Translations under genes and position numbers: made by a program | Notes under the pieces: model-generated | The model's database searches: none | The model's input: the letters and a program-made list of their open reading frames with translations, nothing else | What the model was told of the DNA's origin: nothing | NCBI GenBank assembly: GCA_937136425.1 | Contig: CAKZON010000054.1 | Span: 1 to 64,000, forward strand | DNA from: an uncultured Crocinitomix sp. | Lineage (GTDB): Bacteria > Bacteroidota > Bacteroidia > Flavobacteriales_D > Crocinitomicaceae | Length of the DNA stretch: 64,000 nucleotides | Direction of reading: 5' to 3' | Shown: one piece after another, positions 33,907 through 43,900 of the stretch | How positions within the stretch are numbered: the stretch's first letter is position 1 | Layout of the letters: each line of letters opens with the position of its first letter

Positions 33907-35952
33907 TTACTGAATAACCAACCTTAAATAGCCATAATTATAACCTTGTCCGTAAATCTTAACGATATAAGTACCCGGCAGCATCTGATCGACTGCAATT
34001 CTCCCAGACGTTTGTTCTTTAAAGTGCTGAACCAATTCTAGTTTTCCTGATGTTGAGAATATTTGAACACTCCAATTTTTACTGAGCCCTACAGGAACTT
34101 CAACTGTTGCAAAATCAGTAGCTGGATTCGGATAAAGTTTTAATATAGGTGCATTATCAACCTTAACTTCAGGTGCTTTTTCTACCACATAACCTGTCCA
34201 CATTTCTGCCGCGCTTTCCATCAGTCCTACAAACTCTACTCGTTTTTCATGACTTAATTTTTTAGCTTCATCCCCCAAGTTTTGACGGCCTCTATAAATT
34301 GCACGGCTCATATCTGCATTGTCACGATAGGCGCTTTCTTTTAAACACATAGCAAATTCAACAACGCAACTTGCAAAATTAAAATCTGATGACGGGGTAT
34401 TGTGTTGTCCAAATTCATGGCTGGCCAATTTACTTATGTCAGAATCCAGTGGCTTGTACCTAAAATCTAACCTACCTATAATCTCATCATTTTTTTGCTT
34501 CCGTTTAACTTGATAAAATGCAACAACATTTTGTCCCATTCCTAAATCTCCAGCATCAATTGAATCTGCCTCAAACTGCCAATTTTCAAGCACTCTATTT
34601 TCATAGCCTAATAAACGATATGAATCAACTATGGTAGAATCAAACTCAACCTGTAATTTAACATCTTTTGCTATGACATGCATTGTACCTGCAAATTCAA
34701 AGTCAAACATTCTATCTGCTTCTTTTTTAGAATCTATATATCCATAATTCCCGTTACCATTGTCAGCCAATTGCTCCATCATTGCATCATTCAAATTCCT
34801 CATTCCAAACCCAAGGACACTTAAGAAGACTCCTGATTCTCTCTTCTCTTCAATAATTTTGACCAGTTTGTCTTTATCGCTTACACCTACGTTCCAATCA
34901 CCGTCAGTAGCAATAATCACACGATTATTTGCGCTCGGATCATAGTTCTCACTTGCCAAATCATATGCCGTTTCAATACCTTTCGATCCTGCCGTTCCTC
35001 CTCCAGAAGTTAACCCGTTAATTGCATTATTAATTGTTTCTTTTTCAGCTCCAGATGTTGGTTCTAATACAATTTTAGACGAACCTGCATAGGTTACAAT
35101 ACTCACCTTATCCTCCGCTCTTAACTTCTTCACCAATTTCAACATTGATTCTTGCACTAAGGGTAGTTTCTTTTCAGAACTCATTGAGCCGCTTACATCT
35201 AACAAAAAAACTAAGTTTGAAGGAGGCAAATCTACAGCAGGAGGAGGCAACTTTCCTTGAAGTTTAATCATTACTAAATCATCTTCTTCATTCCATGGAC
35301 AAGGAGCAATCTCAGAGGTTATTTTAATAGGATCTTCACCAGTTTCATCTGGATACTCCAATTCATAATTGAAAAAATTCAACCACTCCTCCATACGAAT
35401 AGCATCTTTAGGAGGTAATTTTTCTTCATTTATATAGCGTCTAAAATTAGTATAAGACCCATTATCAACATCTATACTAAAAGTGCTCTTATTTTCTTCA
35501 GAAGATTTGATCCAGAGGTTTTCTTCATAAGCTGTGTATTGCTCATAAAGTGATGCTTCATCAGAAATGTTTCTTTTACTAAATTCCAAATGGTAGTTCT
35601 CATAATTTGTAAGCCGTGCTTTTTCTATACTATCTGCTCTAGCTTGTTCGGCTAAATCAATTTCAAGATTCTCATCATCTGATCGTAATTGAATATCACT
35701 TTTAAGCTCTTCACCATACTCTCGTCCTTCAGAACCGCTCGTTTTGACACCATCTACATAATTATAAGTAACATAATAAGAACTAGAGGGAACACTTTGA
35801 AAGCTTCCTCCACGACCAACATATCCGCTCCAACCTGTAGCATTAGACCTTTGCCTATAATGACAAGCAGATAATAATAAAATAATGAACAAAAAATACA
35901 CGGTTCTTGTTTTGAAAACGAATCGAATTAGGGGTTGAAATAAATTAGACAT
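33907..35952 (-). CDS. VWA-domain lipoprotein with T9SS type A sorting tail
   Basis: A 681-aa protein. The N-terminus is a lipoprotein signal (lipobox LSAC, Cys30), followed by a Ser/Tyr-rich linker, a von Willebrand N-terminal region (about 130-235: NTFS-like STFSIDVDNGSYTNFRRY) and the VWA domain with MIDAS DVSGSM (252-257) and ATDGDWNVG. A YfbK-type C-terminal region (about 430-580) and a T9SS-type tail (about 607-681: LYPNPATDFATVEVP, GTYIVKIYG) follow. YfbK-like VWA proteins bind metal and ligand at the cell surface, and this one is probably surface-displayed. The combination of lipoprotein signal and T9SS tail is noted as unusual. Single gene, divergent from the exported protein at 36053. 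Confidence 0.82.
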   Translation of the reverse strand: MSNLFQPLIRFVFKTRTVYFLFIILLLSACHYRQRSNATGWSGYVGRGGSFQSVPSSSYYVTYNYVDGVKTSGSEGREYGEELKSDIQLRSDDENLEIDLAEQARADSIEKARLTNYENYHLEFSKRNISDEASLYEQYTAYEENLWIKSSEENKSTFSIDVDNGSYTNFRRYINEEKLPPKDAIRMEEWLNFFNYELEYPDETGEDPIKITSEIAPCPWNEEDDLVMIKLQGKLPPPAVDLPPSNLVFLLDVSGSMSSEKKLPLVQESMLKLVKKLRAEDKVSIVTYAGSSKIVLEPTSGAEKETINNAINGLTSGGGTAGSKGIETAYDLASENYDPSANNRVIIATDGDWNVGVSDKDKLVKIIEEKRESGVFLSVLGFGMRNLNDAMMEQLADNGNGNYGYIDSKKEADRMFDFEFAGTMHVIAKDVKLQVEFDSTIVDSYRLLGYENRVLENWQFEADSIDAGDLGMGQNVVAFYQVKRKQKNDEIIGRLDFRYKPLDSDISKLASHEFGQHNTPSSDFNFASCVVEFAMCLKESAYRDNADMSRAIYRGRQNLGDEAKKLSHEKRVEFVGLMESAAEMWTGYVVEKAPEVKVDNAPILKLYPNPATDFATVEVPVGLSKNWSVQIFSTSGKLELVQHFKEQTSGRIAVDQMLPGTYIVKIYGQGYNYGYLRLVIQ

Positions 35953-36055
35953 ATGCTAATAACAACAAAAATGATCTTCGTTACAATTCGAATAAATCAT
36001 TGTGTGTACTCCACTAAATAGTTAAACAATTAAATTGTAAATTGCGATTGAAATG

Positions 36056-37471
36056 ATGCACAAATTAATTATTCTCTTTTTATTCCTTCAATGCTTTTCG
36101 GTTAGCAAGGCAGCAACTGTTAACTTTGAAGTTAATTTCATTGACCATGAAAAGCTATTAGCTTATAATTTTGAACCGCATGGATATGCGAACTATCAAA
36201 AGGCATTTCAAGATAGCATCCTTGACTTTTTTGCAGATTTTAAAGAAGCGCAAAACGTAAGAATCATTCAAACATTGGATCCGAACCTCTACCCTTATTA
36301 CAGTTTTTCTGCGAAGCCCGCCTTGCATGATACCTTGCGCCATTCATTGCAAAAAATTTTAATGAGTATTAGGCCCATCACGTCATTACACATTCCTTTT
36401 TCTAGTGAACATATCATAACTATTAATGGGGGAAACAAAGATAGAGGGCTTGATTATTCACCACAATTAACAAATCCTCTGAGCATGCGTCAAAGCAAGT
36501 ATGAATTTGGTGATTTTAAGCAAAACAATGATTTTTTATACCACTGGTTGCAAAGTGGCGCAATGCCTATTTTGAGTAAAATGATTAAAAGCAGCGTTCA
36601 ACATAACAATATTGAGCTGACAACTGACGAAAAAAAGGCTTTCAGAACTATTTCAGAGGGAGTAGATGCTAATTTTCAAACTGCATTGATTAGAAATACA
36701 AGATATTGGAATGTCATGCAAAAAATGCCTTCTGATGACAGAACTTTACTTGTTTTCAACGCTATGCACATGGGGGCAAATGGGCGTATTCAATACGCTC
36801 AAAAAACGTTGCAAATGGTTTACCAATTTGAATCTAGTCATACCTTATTGCGTTATGTGATGGACGAATTTAATTGGCGAATGAACTATTATTTACAAAA
36901 AGAACAAGGTTTGCTTTCCAGTATTAGCCGTAACTATGATGAAACGCGACATGAAGCTGACTTAGAAAAACTACAATCTATACTTGACATTAACCCTAAT
37001 AGCGAAGAAACGCTTGCTCGCTTATTTTTATTGGTGGACAATGTTCAATACGCCGTTTATCCTTGGGGAAATGAGCTTCGTAATTTCAATCTTTCTGATC
37101 CTATGCGTCAGGACACAATTGTGGCAAAATCCTCCCAAGAGGCATACAACAATTATTTAAGAGGAAGCACTGCAGATATGTTTGTAGATGCTGAGACTTT
37201 TGAAAATGACTTCCCTAAATATGCTGAGATTGCTTTAAAATTAAACGCTTATGAATTTGCTGCCGACCTTTATTGGATGCTTGCCAACAAAGCTAAATTC
37301 GAAGCAAATAAGTACGCAGACACATATTTTTTCAGACATCAATATGCTTTGCATAAACTGTTACCTGATGCTCCAATTAATAAAAAATTAAAGAAGCGAT
37401 TCAAACGTTTGGATAAAAAATTTCGTAAAGAAATGAAAAGACACCCACGTTATAAAAATTTTAAAAATTAG
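36056..37471 (+). CDS. Exported protein of unknown function
   Basis: A 471-aa protein from the second Met (36056), which sits best before the hydrophobic core; the frame also allows Met at 36053. A signal peptide (about 1-20, ending SKA) is followed by a mixed alpha/beta domain with many His and Tyr (HIPFSSEHIITINGG) and then a long helical region of acidic/basic residues to a Lys/Arg-rich tail (KKLKKRFKRLDKKF). Part of the middle (NPNSEETLARLFLLVDNVQYAVYPWG) hints at a TPR-like packing. I do not recognise it. The next gene starts 3 bases downstream, so they form one operon. Confidence 0.55.
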   Translation: MHKLIILFLFLQCFSVSKAATVNFEVNFIDHEKLLAYNFEPHGYANYQKAFQDSILDFFADFKEAQNVRIIQTLDPNLYPYYSFSAKPALHDTLRHSLQKILMSIRPITSLHIPFSSEHIITINGGNKDRGLDYSPQLTNPLSMRQSKYEFGDFKQNNDFLYHWLQSGAMPILSKMIKSSVQHNNIELTTDEKKAFRTISEGVDANFQTALIRNTRYWNVMQKMPSDDRTLLVFNAMHMGANGRIQYAQKTLQMVYQFESSHTLLRYVMDEFNWRMNYYLQKEQGLLSSISRNYDETRHEADLEKLQSILDINPNSEETLARLFLLVDNVQYAVYPWGNELRNFNLSDPMRQDTIVAKSSQEAYNNYLRGSTADMFVDAETFENDFPKYAEIALKLNAYEFAADLYWMLANKAKFEANKYADTYFFRHQYALHKLLPDAPINKKLKKRFKRLDKKFRKEMKRHPRYKNFKN

Positions 37472-37474
37472 CCC

Positions 37475-38572
37475 ATGAAAGTATTGACCAACCTCTTACT
37501 TATTTTTTCCGCAATACAAATTTACGCACAGGATATTGCTGTAACAACCGTTGTTCCGCTAGATGGATTGGTTTGGGAAACTTCAGGGTTAATATGGTTA
37601 GAAGATCGATTAATCACGCATAACGATTCTGGAGGTGGACATTATTTATACGAAATTGATACCGTGGATGGTGAAGTAATGAGAACTGTAGTTGTTGCAA
37701 ATGCTGCTAGTAGTGATTGGGAGGATATTTGCTATGATGACGATTATATTTATGTTGGTGATTTTGGTAATAATGCTGGAACACGTACTGATTTGAAAAT
37801 ATTTAGGCTTTCAATTACAGATTATTTAACGACTCCTAACGACACGGTTTATTGTGATACCATTGCATTTAACTATGCTGATCAAACAGACTTTGAACCT
37901 GCAGTTTACACCACTAACTATGATGCAGAAGCATTTATTGCACACAATGACAGCCTTTATTTATTTAGTAAAAACTGGGGAAATTTAGAAACAAACGTTT
38001 ATTCTATCCCTAAAGAACCTGGCACCTATACCGTTTCAATTATTGATAATTTTAATACAGATGGATTGGTAACTGGAGCAGCATATGATCCTATAAAAAA
38101 TGAAATCTTGCTTTGTGGTTATAATTTTATAACTCCATTTTTATACTTCATTAAAGGTTTTAGTGGCAATGAATTTTCAGCAGGTGATCAATTACGAGTT
38201 TCTCCTAGCTTTGAAGGTTCATTCCAGATTGAAGGAAGCACGGCTTTGGGTAATCACAGTTTTTTTGTGAGCTCTGAAAAGGTGGATACTGGCGGATCTT
38301 TTTTACACAGAATTGATATATACAATTTTGCGAGCTTGCCGATTCGACAAAATGAAAACATTGCCATTTATCCAAAAAGAGTAAAATCATTTTTGAATGT
38401 TACTGGAGCTAATGAGTACCAAATTCAAGTATTTAACTCCAATGGACAACTTGTTAATTCTGGTTTTGGAAATCAAATTGACTTAGGAGCTTTAACTAGC
38501 GGAATTTATATTATTCATGTCCTAGATCATGATAATAGACCTTTAGCTAAGGAGAAAGTTTTGAAATTTTAA
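37475..38572 (+). CDS. Exported beta-propeller-like protein with T9SS tail
   Basis: A 365-aa protein: signal peptide (1-19, ending YAQ), then a beta-rich domain (about 25-285) with repeated motif-like strands such as LIWLEDRLITHNDSGGGHYLYEID and DDDYIYVGDFGNN. This recalls SdiA-regulated/teneurin-type beta propellers. A short T9SS type A sorting tail ends it (about 295-365: YPKRVKSFLNVTG, SNGQLVNSG, TSGIYIIHVLD). The tail opens NIAIYPKRV where the family usually has YPNP. Surface or secreted; substrate unknown. Second gene of a pair with the protein at 36056. Confidence 0.7.
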   Translation: MKVLTNLLLIFSAIQIYAQDIAVTTVVPLDGLVWETSGLIWLEDRLITHNDSGGGHYLYEIDTVDGEVMRTVVVANAASSDWEDICYDDDYIYVGDFGNNAGTRTDLKIFRLSITDYLTTPNDTVYCDTIAFNYADQTDFEPAVYTTNYDAEAFIAHNDSLYLFSKNWGNLETNVYSIPKEPGTYTVSIIDNFNTDGLVTGAAYDPIKNEILLCGYNFITPFLYFIKGFSGNEFSAGDQLRVSPSFEGSFQIEGSTALGNHSFFVSSEKVDTGGSFLHRIDIYNFASLPIRQNENIAIYPKRVKSFLNVTGANEYQIQVFNSNGQLVNSGFGNQIDLGALTSGIYIIHVLDHDNRPLAKEKVLKF

Positions 38573-38579
38573 CGCTAGT

Positions 38580-38764
38580 GGTTTTAGCGCAGGATTTACA
38601 ATCCTGCGGAACATGGAAACCCTGTGAGTATGGATGCGTTATAGCGTAGGTATAAACCAAAGTTAGCGAAGCACCAAGGAAGTTATGGCTTAGTGATAAA
38701 TTAGAGCTTTGCAGGATTTGTAATCCTGCATATAAAATTCATGAAAGTATTTACGGCATAGTTT
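38580..38764. repeat. 185-bp repeat element, copy 1, with palindromic cores
   Basis: Contains two near-identical palindromes of the form GCAGGATTnnnAATCCTGC, one at each end (about 38589-38607 and 38711-38729). No coding frame is seen within. The second copy follows after 11 bases. Confidence 0.75.
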
Positions 38765-38775
38765 GTTAGCATAAT

Positions 38776-38960
38776 GGTTTAGCGCAGGATTGCAAATCCT
38801 ACGGAACATGAGAAACCCCGTGAGTATGGATGTGTTATAGCCCAGGTATAAACCAAAGTTAGCGAAGCACCAAGGAAGTTATGGCTTAGTGATAAATTAG
38901 AGCTTTGCGGGATTTGTAATCCTGCATATAAAATTCATGAAAGTATTTACGGCATAGTTT
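38776..38960. repeat. 185-bp repeat element, copy 2
   Basis: About 95% identical to copy 1. The palindromes are slightly decayed (left: GCAGGATTGCAAATCCTAC, right: GCGGGATTTGTAATCCTGC), while the inner sequence is almost unchanged. Confidence 0.75.
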
Positions 38961-39006
38961 AACGCAGGATTACAAATCCTGCGGAACATGATTGCAAATC
39001 CTGCGA
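38961..39006. repeat. Partial third and fourth palindrome of the same element
   Basis: AACGCAGGATTACAAATCCT with the following GCGGAACATG restarts the unit, then a half palindrome (GATTGCAAATCCTGCG) follows. Both look like truncated copies. Short tandem AGAAACATG units come next (about 39010-39029). Confidence 0.6.
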
Positions 39007-39050
39007 AGCATGAGAAACATGAGAAACATGAACCTAACAAAAAAGGAGAT

Positions 39051-39440
39051 TTAGAATAAATCTGTTGAATCAAACTCAATATCAGGAATAACACGACCAC
39101 CCTTGAACGAATAAAAAAAGATAATCAGCAAAACAAAGCCTATCAACATAATTGTAGGAATTGATAAATAAATTCCGCGTAAATGGAGTGTTAACGTAAC
39201 CGCATAATAGATGGCAGTTAAAACGACAAAAGCAATGTAAATTACCTTCTGCCGTTTTTTTATTCGTGTGGTGATTGTTTTATAATCTCTTTCAACATTT
39301 TCCTTGTTCACATCTGGATGTTTTAGCACTTTTTTTAATCCGTTTATTTTTTCCATATCGCGATTATAACGATTAGCGCCGCGGGAAAAAACAATCAAAT
39401 ATGCTAGTGCAAACAGATAAGTTAGAACAATAGGGTCCAT
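39051..39440 (-). CDS. Small multi-pass membrane protein
   Basis: A 129-aa protein with three predicted membrane segments: about 4-18 (IVLTYLFALAYLIVF), 65-85 (VIYIAFVVLTAIYYAVTLTL) and 92-110 (IPTIMLIGFVLLIIFFYSF). A charged loop (about 20-64, KRQK-rich) sits between the first two. I do not recognise a family. It starts 8 bases after the stop of the biotin carboxylase gene, so it is probably the last gene of that transcript. No function assigned. Confidence 0.55.
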   Translation of the reverse strand: MDPIVLTYLFALAYLIVFSRGANRYNRDMEKINGLKKVLKHPDVNKENVERDYKTITTRIKKRQKVIYIAFVVLTAIYYAVTLTLHLRGIYLSIPTIMLIGFVLLIIFFYSFKGGRVIPDIEFDSTDLF

Positions 39441-39448
39441 GTATTATC

Positions 39449-40915
39449 TTATCTATTTGATCTCCAAGCAGAAGTATTATCGGCCAATGCTTGAGGTTCT
39501 GCCTCTTTAGTGTTTTCAGTAAATACTTTATAAGCTGCTAATGAAACATCAGAAGCAGTTTCAGCACGTAGCATTTCTGGTTTATAATGGTCGCCTACAA
39601 AGTTAATTGTAAAGTTTCCATTTCTAAATTCAGGATGATCAATAGCAAAACGGCAGAAGCCCAATGTTGTACTAAAGCCCGCAATTTCGTAATTATTTAT
39701 AGCATCAATTGTTTTTTCAATAGCGCTATCACGATCCTTGGCATGAACAACCAATTTTGCAATCATTGGATCATAAGTAAGCGGAATAGCCATCCCTTGC
39801 TCATAACCATCATCAACTCGAACGCCTAATCCAGTTGGGCGTTTATAATGAACTAAAGTTCCTAAATCTGGTAAAAATTCGTTTTCAGGATCCTCAGCAT
39901 ACACTCTAATTTCAATTGAATGTCCATTTAACTGAACCTCATCTTGTGAATAAGACAATTCTTCACCGCGCGCAACTTTTATTTGCTCTTCTACTAAATC
40001 TAATCCCGTAATCATTTCTGTTACTGGGTGCTCAACTTGTAAACGCGTATTCATTTCTAAAAAGTAGAAATTTTTGTCTTTATCTAATAAAAATTCAACA
40101 GTCCCTACTCCTTCATAATTACATGAGCGTGCCACGTTGATCGCTGCAGCTCCCATTTTCGCTCTTAAATCTGCATCCACAACTGGAGAAGGTGCTTCTT
40201 CCACCACTTTTTGATGTCTTCTTTGAATCGAACATTCACGCTCATTTAAATGCAATACATTATCGTGTTGGTCAGCAATGATTTGAATTTCGATATGTTT
40301 AGGTTGTTGCACAAATTTTTCAATAAACACAGCCCCATTTCCAAAAGAAGAAATTGCTTCAGAAACAGCACGATCGAATTGACTTTCAAATTCCGCACTG
40401 TTTTCAACCACTCTCATTCCTTTTCCACCACCACCAGCAGATGCTTTAATCAAAATTGGATATCCAATTCCTTCGGCTATTTTTTTACCTTCAGCAATAT
40501 CAGTAATTTCCTCATCCGTTCCTGGTACCATTGGTACGTCGAATGCTTTCACGGCTTGTTTAGCATCCAATTTATCTCCCATCACATTAATCGCCTCAAT
40601 TGATGGTCCAATGAACTTAATACCCGCATCTTGCACGCGTTGTGCAAAGGTTGAGTTTTCAGACAAAAATCCGTATGCAGGATGAATCCCATCCGTATTG
40701 GTTTGAACAGCTACGTTTAGTACCTTATCCATATTCAAATAACTTTCTGAAGGTGTAGCTTCACCAATGCAATACGCTTCATCAGCATATTTAACAAAAG
40801 GTGCATCAGCATCAACTTCTGAATAAACGGCCACACTAGAAATATTCATTTTTCTCAATGTTTTCATTATTCGCAATGCAATTTCGCCTCTGTTTGCTAC
40901 CAATACTTTTTTCAT
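39449..40915 (-). CDS. accC: Biotin carboxylase subunit of acetyl-/propionyl-CoA carboxylase
   Basis: A 488-aa ATP-grasp enzyme that carboxylates biotin on a carrier protein with bicarbonate and ATP. It has the N-terminal biotin-carboxylase domain (LVANRGEIALRIM, about 5-17), the ATP-grasp glycine loop KASAGGGGKGMR, the active site EMNTRLQVEHPVTEM and the C-terminal biotin-carboxylase domain. There is no fused biotin carrier or carboxyltransferase part, so those partners are encoded elsewhere. Whether it serves acetyl-CoA or propionyl-CoA carboxylase cannot be told. It starts 3 bases after the TamB-like gene ends. Confidence 0.88.
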   Translation of the reverse strand: MKKVLVANRGEIALRIMKTLRKMNISSVAVYSEVDADAPFVKYADEAYCIGEATPSESYLNMDKVLNVAVQTNTDGIHPAYGFLSENSTFAQRVQDAGIKFIGPSIEAINVMGDKLDAKQAVKAFDVPMVPGTDEEITDIAEGKKIAEGIGYPILIKASAGGGGKGMRVVENSAEFESQFDRAVSEAISSFGNGAVFIEKFVQQPKHIEIQIIADQHDNVLHLNERECSIQRRHQKVVEEAPSPVVDADLRAKMGAAAINVARSCNYEGVGTVEFLLDKDKNFYFLEMNTRLQVEHPVTEMITGLDLVEEQIKVARGEELSYSQDEVQLNGHSIEIRVYAEDPENEFLPDLGTLVHYKRPTGLGVRVDDGYEQGMAIPLTYDPMIAKLVVHAKDRDSAIEKTIDAINNYEIAGFSTTLGFCRFAIDHPEFRNGNFTINFVGDHYKPEMLRAETASDVSLAAYKVFTENTKEAEPQALADNTSAWRSNR

Positions 40916-40918
40916 GCT

Positions 40919-43900
40919 TTAACTATTAATTAATTTCAAATTCTTTGTCTTTCTTGCCAATTTTGCCTGCCTTAACGGAATATCATTTCGATTAACCGCA
41001 AGCATCAATATCTCGTTTGGCTTAATATTACCTGTTTTAGGTTGAATCATTATTCCCAACTTTGTAGTATCATCTTCTGAAGGCAGGTCCTTATTCAAAT
41101 TTTCTCTTGCCCCTTTAACAGGTTTCTTTTTACCGTTAGATTTATCTTTCTTTAAATCAACATCATTTTCTTTTTTGCGGAATATATTCAAGAAACCTTG
41201 CAACAGTCTCGATTCTCTCCAAGTCCCAAACGTTTCTTCATAATGTAAACTTACCCCTTGTGTAAAAGGCCCTTTTTCCGCATCTGTTCCATGATTTGAC
41301 TCATTAAAAGCATTTACAGTAAATGTACCATCTTCATTCAATTTATATTCAACTCGAATATCTCCGATTAACCCGTTGGTTTGATCTTCGCCAGTTACTA
41401 CCCCTAAACTAGTTATAATGGTTAATTTATCTCCTAAATCTCTTTCATAATTTACACTTCCTCCATCTCCAATGTCAACCGTTAGCCCTTGATCAAAGCT
41501 TTCCAAAATTCCGTTAAGCTGACTTTCCATTGCTTTTTCAAACGCACTTCCGTTTCCACTTGACTTACCATTGGTTGAGATAAAGCGATCGAGCGCAACA
41601 AGAGCAAAGAATTGTTTGCTCAAATTATCTGCATTTCCTTTAATATTCGCGATTGCATCCTGACCATCTCGATTAGCATCTGGCGCAGAAATATCAAAAG
41701 TAATTTCAGGATCCATTAATTTACGTTGCATCACCAACGTTGCGTTAACCGACTCCTTAGTTTTACTTACATCTTTTGCGCCTAACGGCATAATTGGCTC
41801 TAACGAGGTGTTTGTATTGTACGTGGCTTTAATATCAATAATAGCGTCATATGGTGACTTGGTCCATTTTAACGTACTGTTTTCCTCAATGCTAAATTCT
41901 TTTTTCACTAATCCCTTCACATTCATCTTATACTTTCCTTCTAAAATTGTATAATCACCAAACATGTCCATTTCTCCAAATTCATCCACATTAAGGGTCA
42001 ACTTTCCTTCTCCTTGATCTACCTCTATTTGATCTTCATAAATAGGATCGAAAACAATTGTTGCTTTCGTCTCTTTTCTAATATCAAAATTCATATTCAT
42101 AATTAAACCAGATGTTTCTAACTGATCTGGATTATCATTAATAGCAGCTAGGTTAATTACTGGAACAATTGAATCGTAAACAATAAACGAGGACTCCTCT
42201 AAATCTCCTGTACCATACATAGCCAGTTTAATATCTGTTCCAGGTTCCGTAGTTGCGTTCACCGTAATTTCAGTAATTCCTTCATACCCAAATATATTCA
42301 CATCTCCAGTAATATATGCTTTTCCATAGTAAAAATCACCATCCTTATAATAAGTGTCCATAACCAAGAATCGATCAGAAACCAATGGCCCTTCCATGTC
42401 TAAAGTGATATCATAATTCCAATCCTTCCAATCGTAATGATAAATCTGCATGGATGCGATTGCATTATTTCCTTCTTGATCAGTAACATTCATGTAGTCT
42501 ACAATTATTTCGTCATGACCAAAGTTAATTCCTCCAGATGCGCCAAATGTTACATTAAACATAGGCACTTTCACATTCGCTGTAACAACATCCAGTTTAC
42601 CATCAATAATTGGATCTGATACTTCGCCTGAAATATTTAGTTTTCCATTTAAAATTCCGGCAATATTTGTATACAAATCAGGATCTGAAAAGGCATTTAA
42701 GAAACCAATATCTGTATAATCAAAAATAAGGTCTAGGTTAATATTATCTCGCTCTTTTTCTGTAAAGTAGTTTCCAGTGAATTTAAACGTTTCTTTATGG
42801 TCCCTTTTTAGATTTCCTCTTATTCCAACGCTATTACTTTCTTTATTCCACTTACTATCCACCAATAAATCTCCAACCAACTCACCTTCTACAAATAAAT
42901 CTTTAACGTCTGAAACAGACATGAAACGAATATTATGATAAACATCTGAGACACCACCTTGAATATTTAAAACTCCACCTAATTCCACCCCACCTGTTAA
43001 TCCATTTAACGCTTCCAAATCAAAATCTTTTACTTGGAAGTAGAGCCAATCTTTAGGGTCATGTGATACCTTTCCATGCAAATCAACCAAGTGGTCGCCG
43101 TTTACAATTTCAAAATCTGTAAACTCAAATATGTCTTTATTCCAAAGTAGTTTTGACGCCGGGTTAATATCCCACTTTTTAGATTTCAAGAAAAAGAATG
43201 ATGGTTTAAATTCGGTTACAACATCTTTATTCTCTTGAAGATGTGTGTTAAAAGCAAACAGAGCTGGTTCTACATTTCCCAATGCATCCCATCCAATATT
43301 AGTAGAGAACTCGTTGTTTTTAACATAACAAAATAAGGCTGCATTTGAAACACCGAGACTATCACTCAGTTCAACCTTTGAAATTTGATATTGAATATTT
43401 GCCCGAACACTATCAAAATAACTCACTAGCTTAATGTCCGTAAATTTCATTGCTTCGTATGTAATGAGGTCTGAAGAAATATCGACATTTAATTTTATCT
43501 TATCTGAATTATAAGACGAACGCACTCTTGAATCTTCCGCAACATAAATATCCTGCTCTAAAAATTGAAAGAATGGGTTTACATTTTTTAAATCTATCTC
43601 TAGATCAAAAAATTCATTTTTAGTTTTACTAATATCAACAGGTGCAACAATATTACTTGCAACTCGAGATAACTGATTTTGAATAACAGGCCACATGTCT
43701 AATAAATCATATTTTCCTGTTAATCTTAAATCCAGAAGTTCGGATGTTAATGTAATACTATCTGATAATGGATCTCGATCTATGTCTAATCGTAAACTGT
43801 CTAATTCAAAATTAATCTCATCCTCTTGATACGCGAATCCTTCAACAAATACAGAACCATCAATTGTTTCAAGCGACGAACCTACAATTTCTACCTTTAT

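Noticed and set aside
38580-39029. Possible CRISPR array because of repeated short palindromes
   Set aside because: The palindromes are spaced at about 100 bases and the sequence between them is itself duplicated rather than unique; there is no cas gene in the window.
40250-40603. 117-codon plus-strand frame inside the biotin carboxylase gene
   Set aside because: Antisense to conserved ATP-grasp motifs; no independent start signal.
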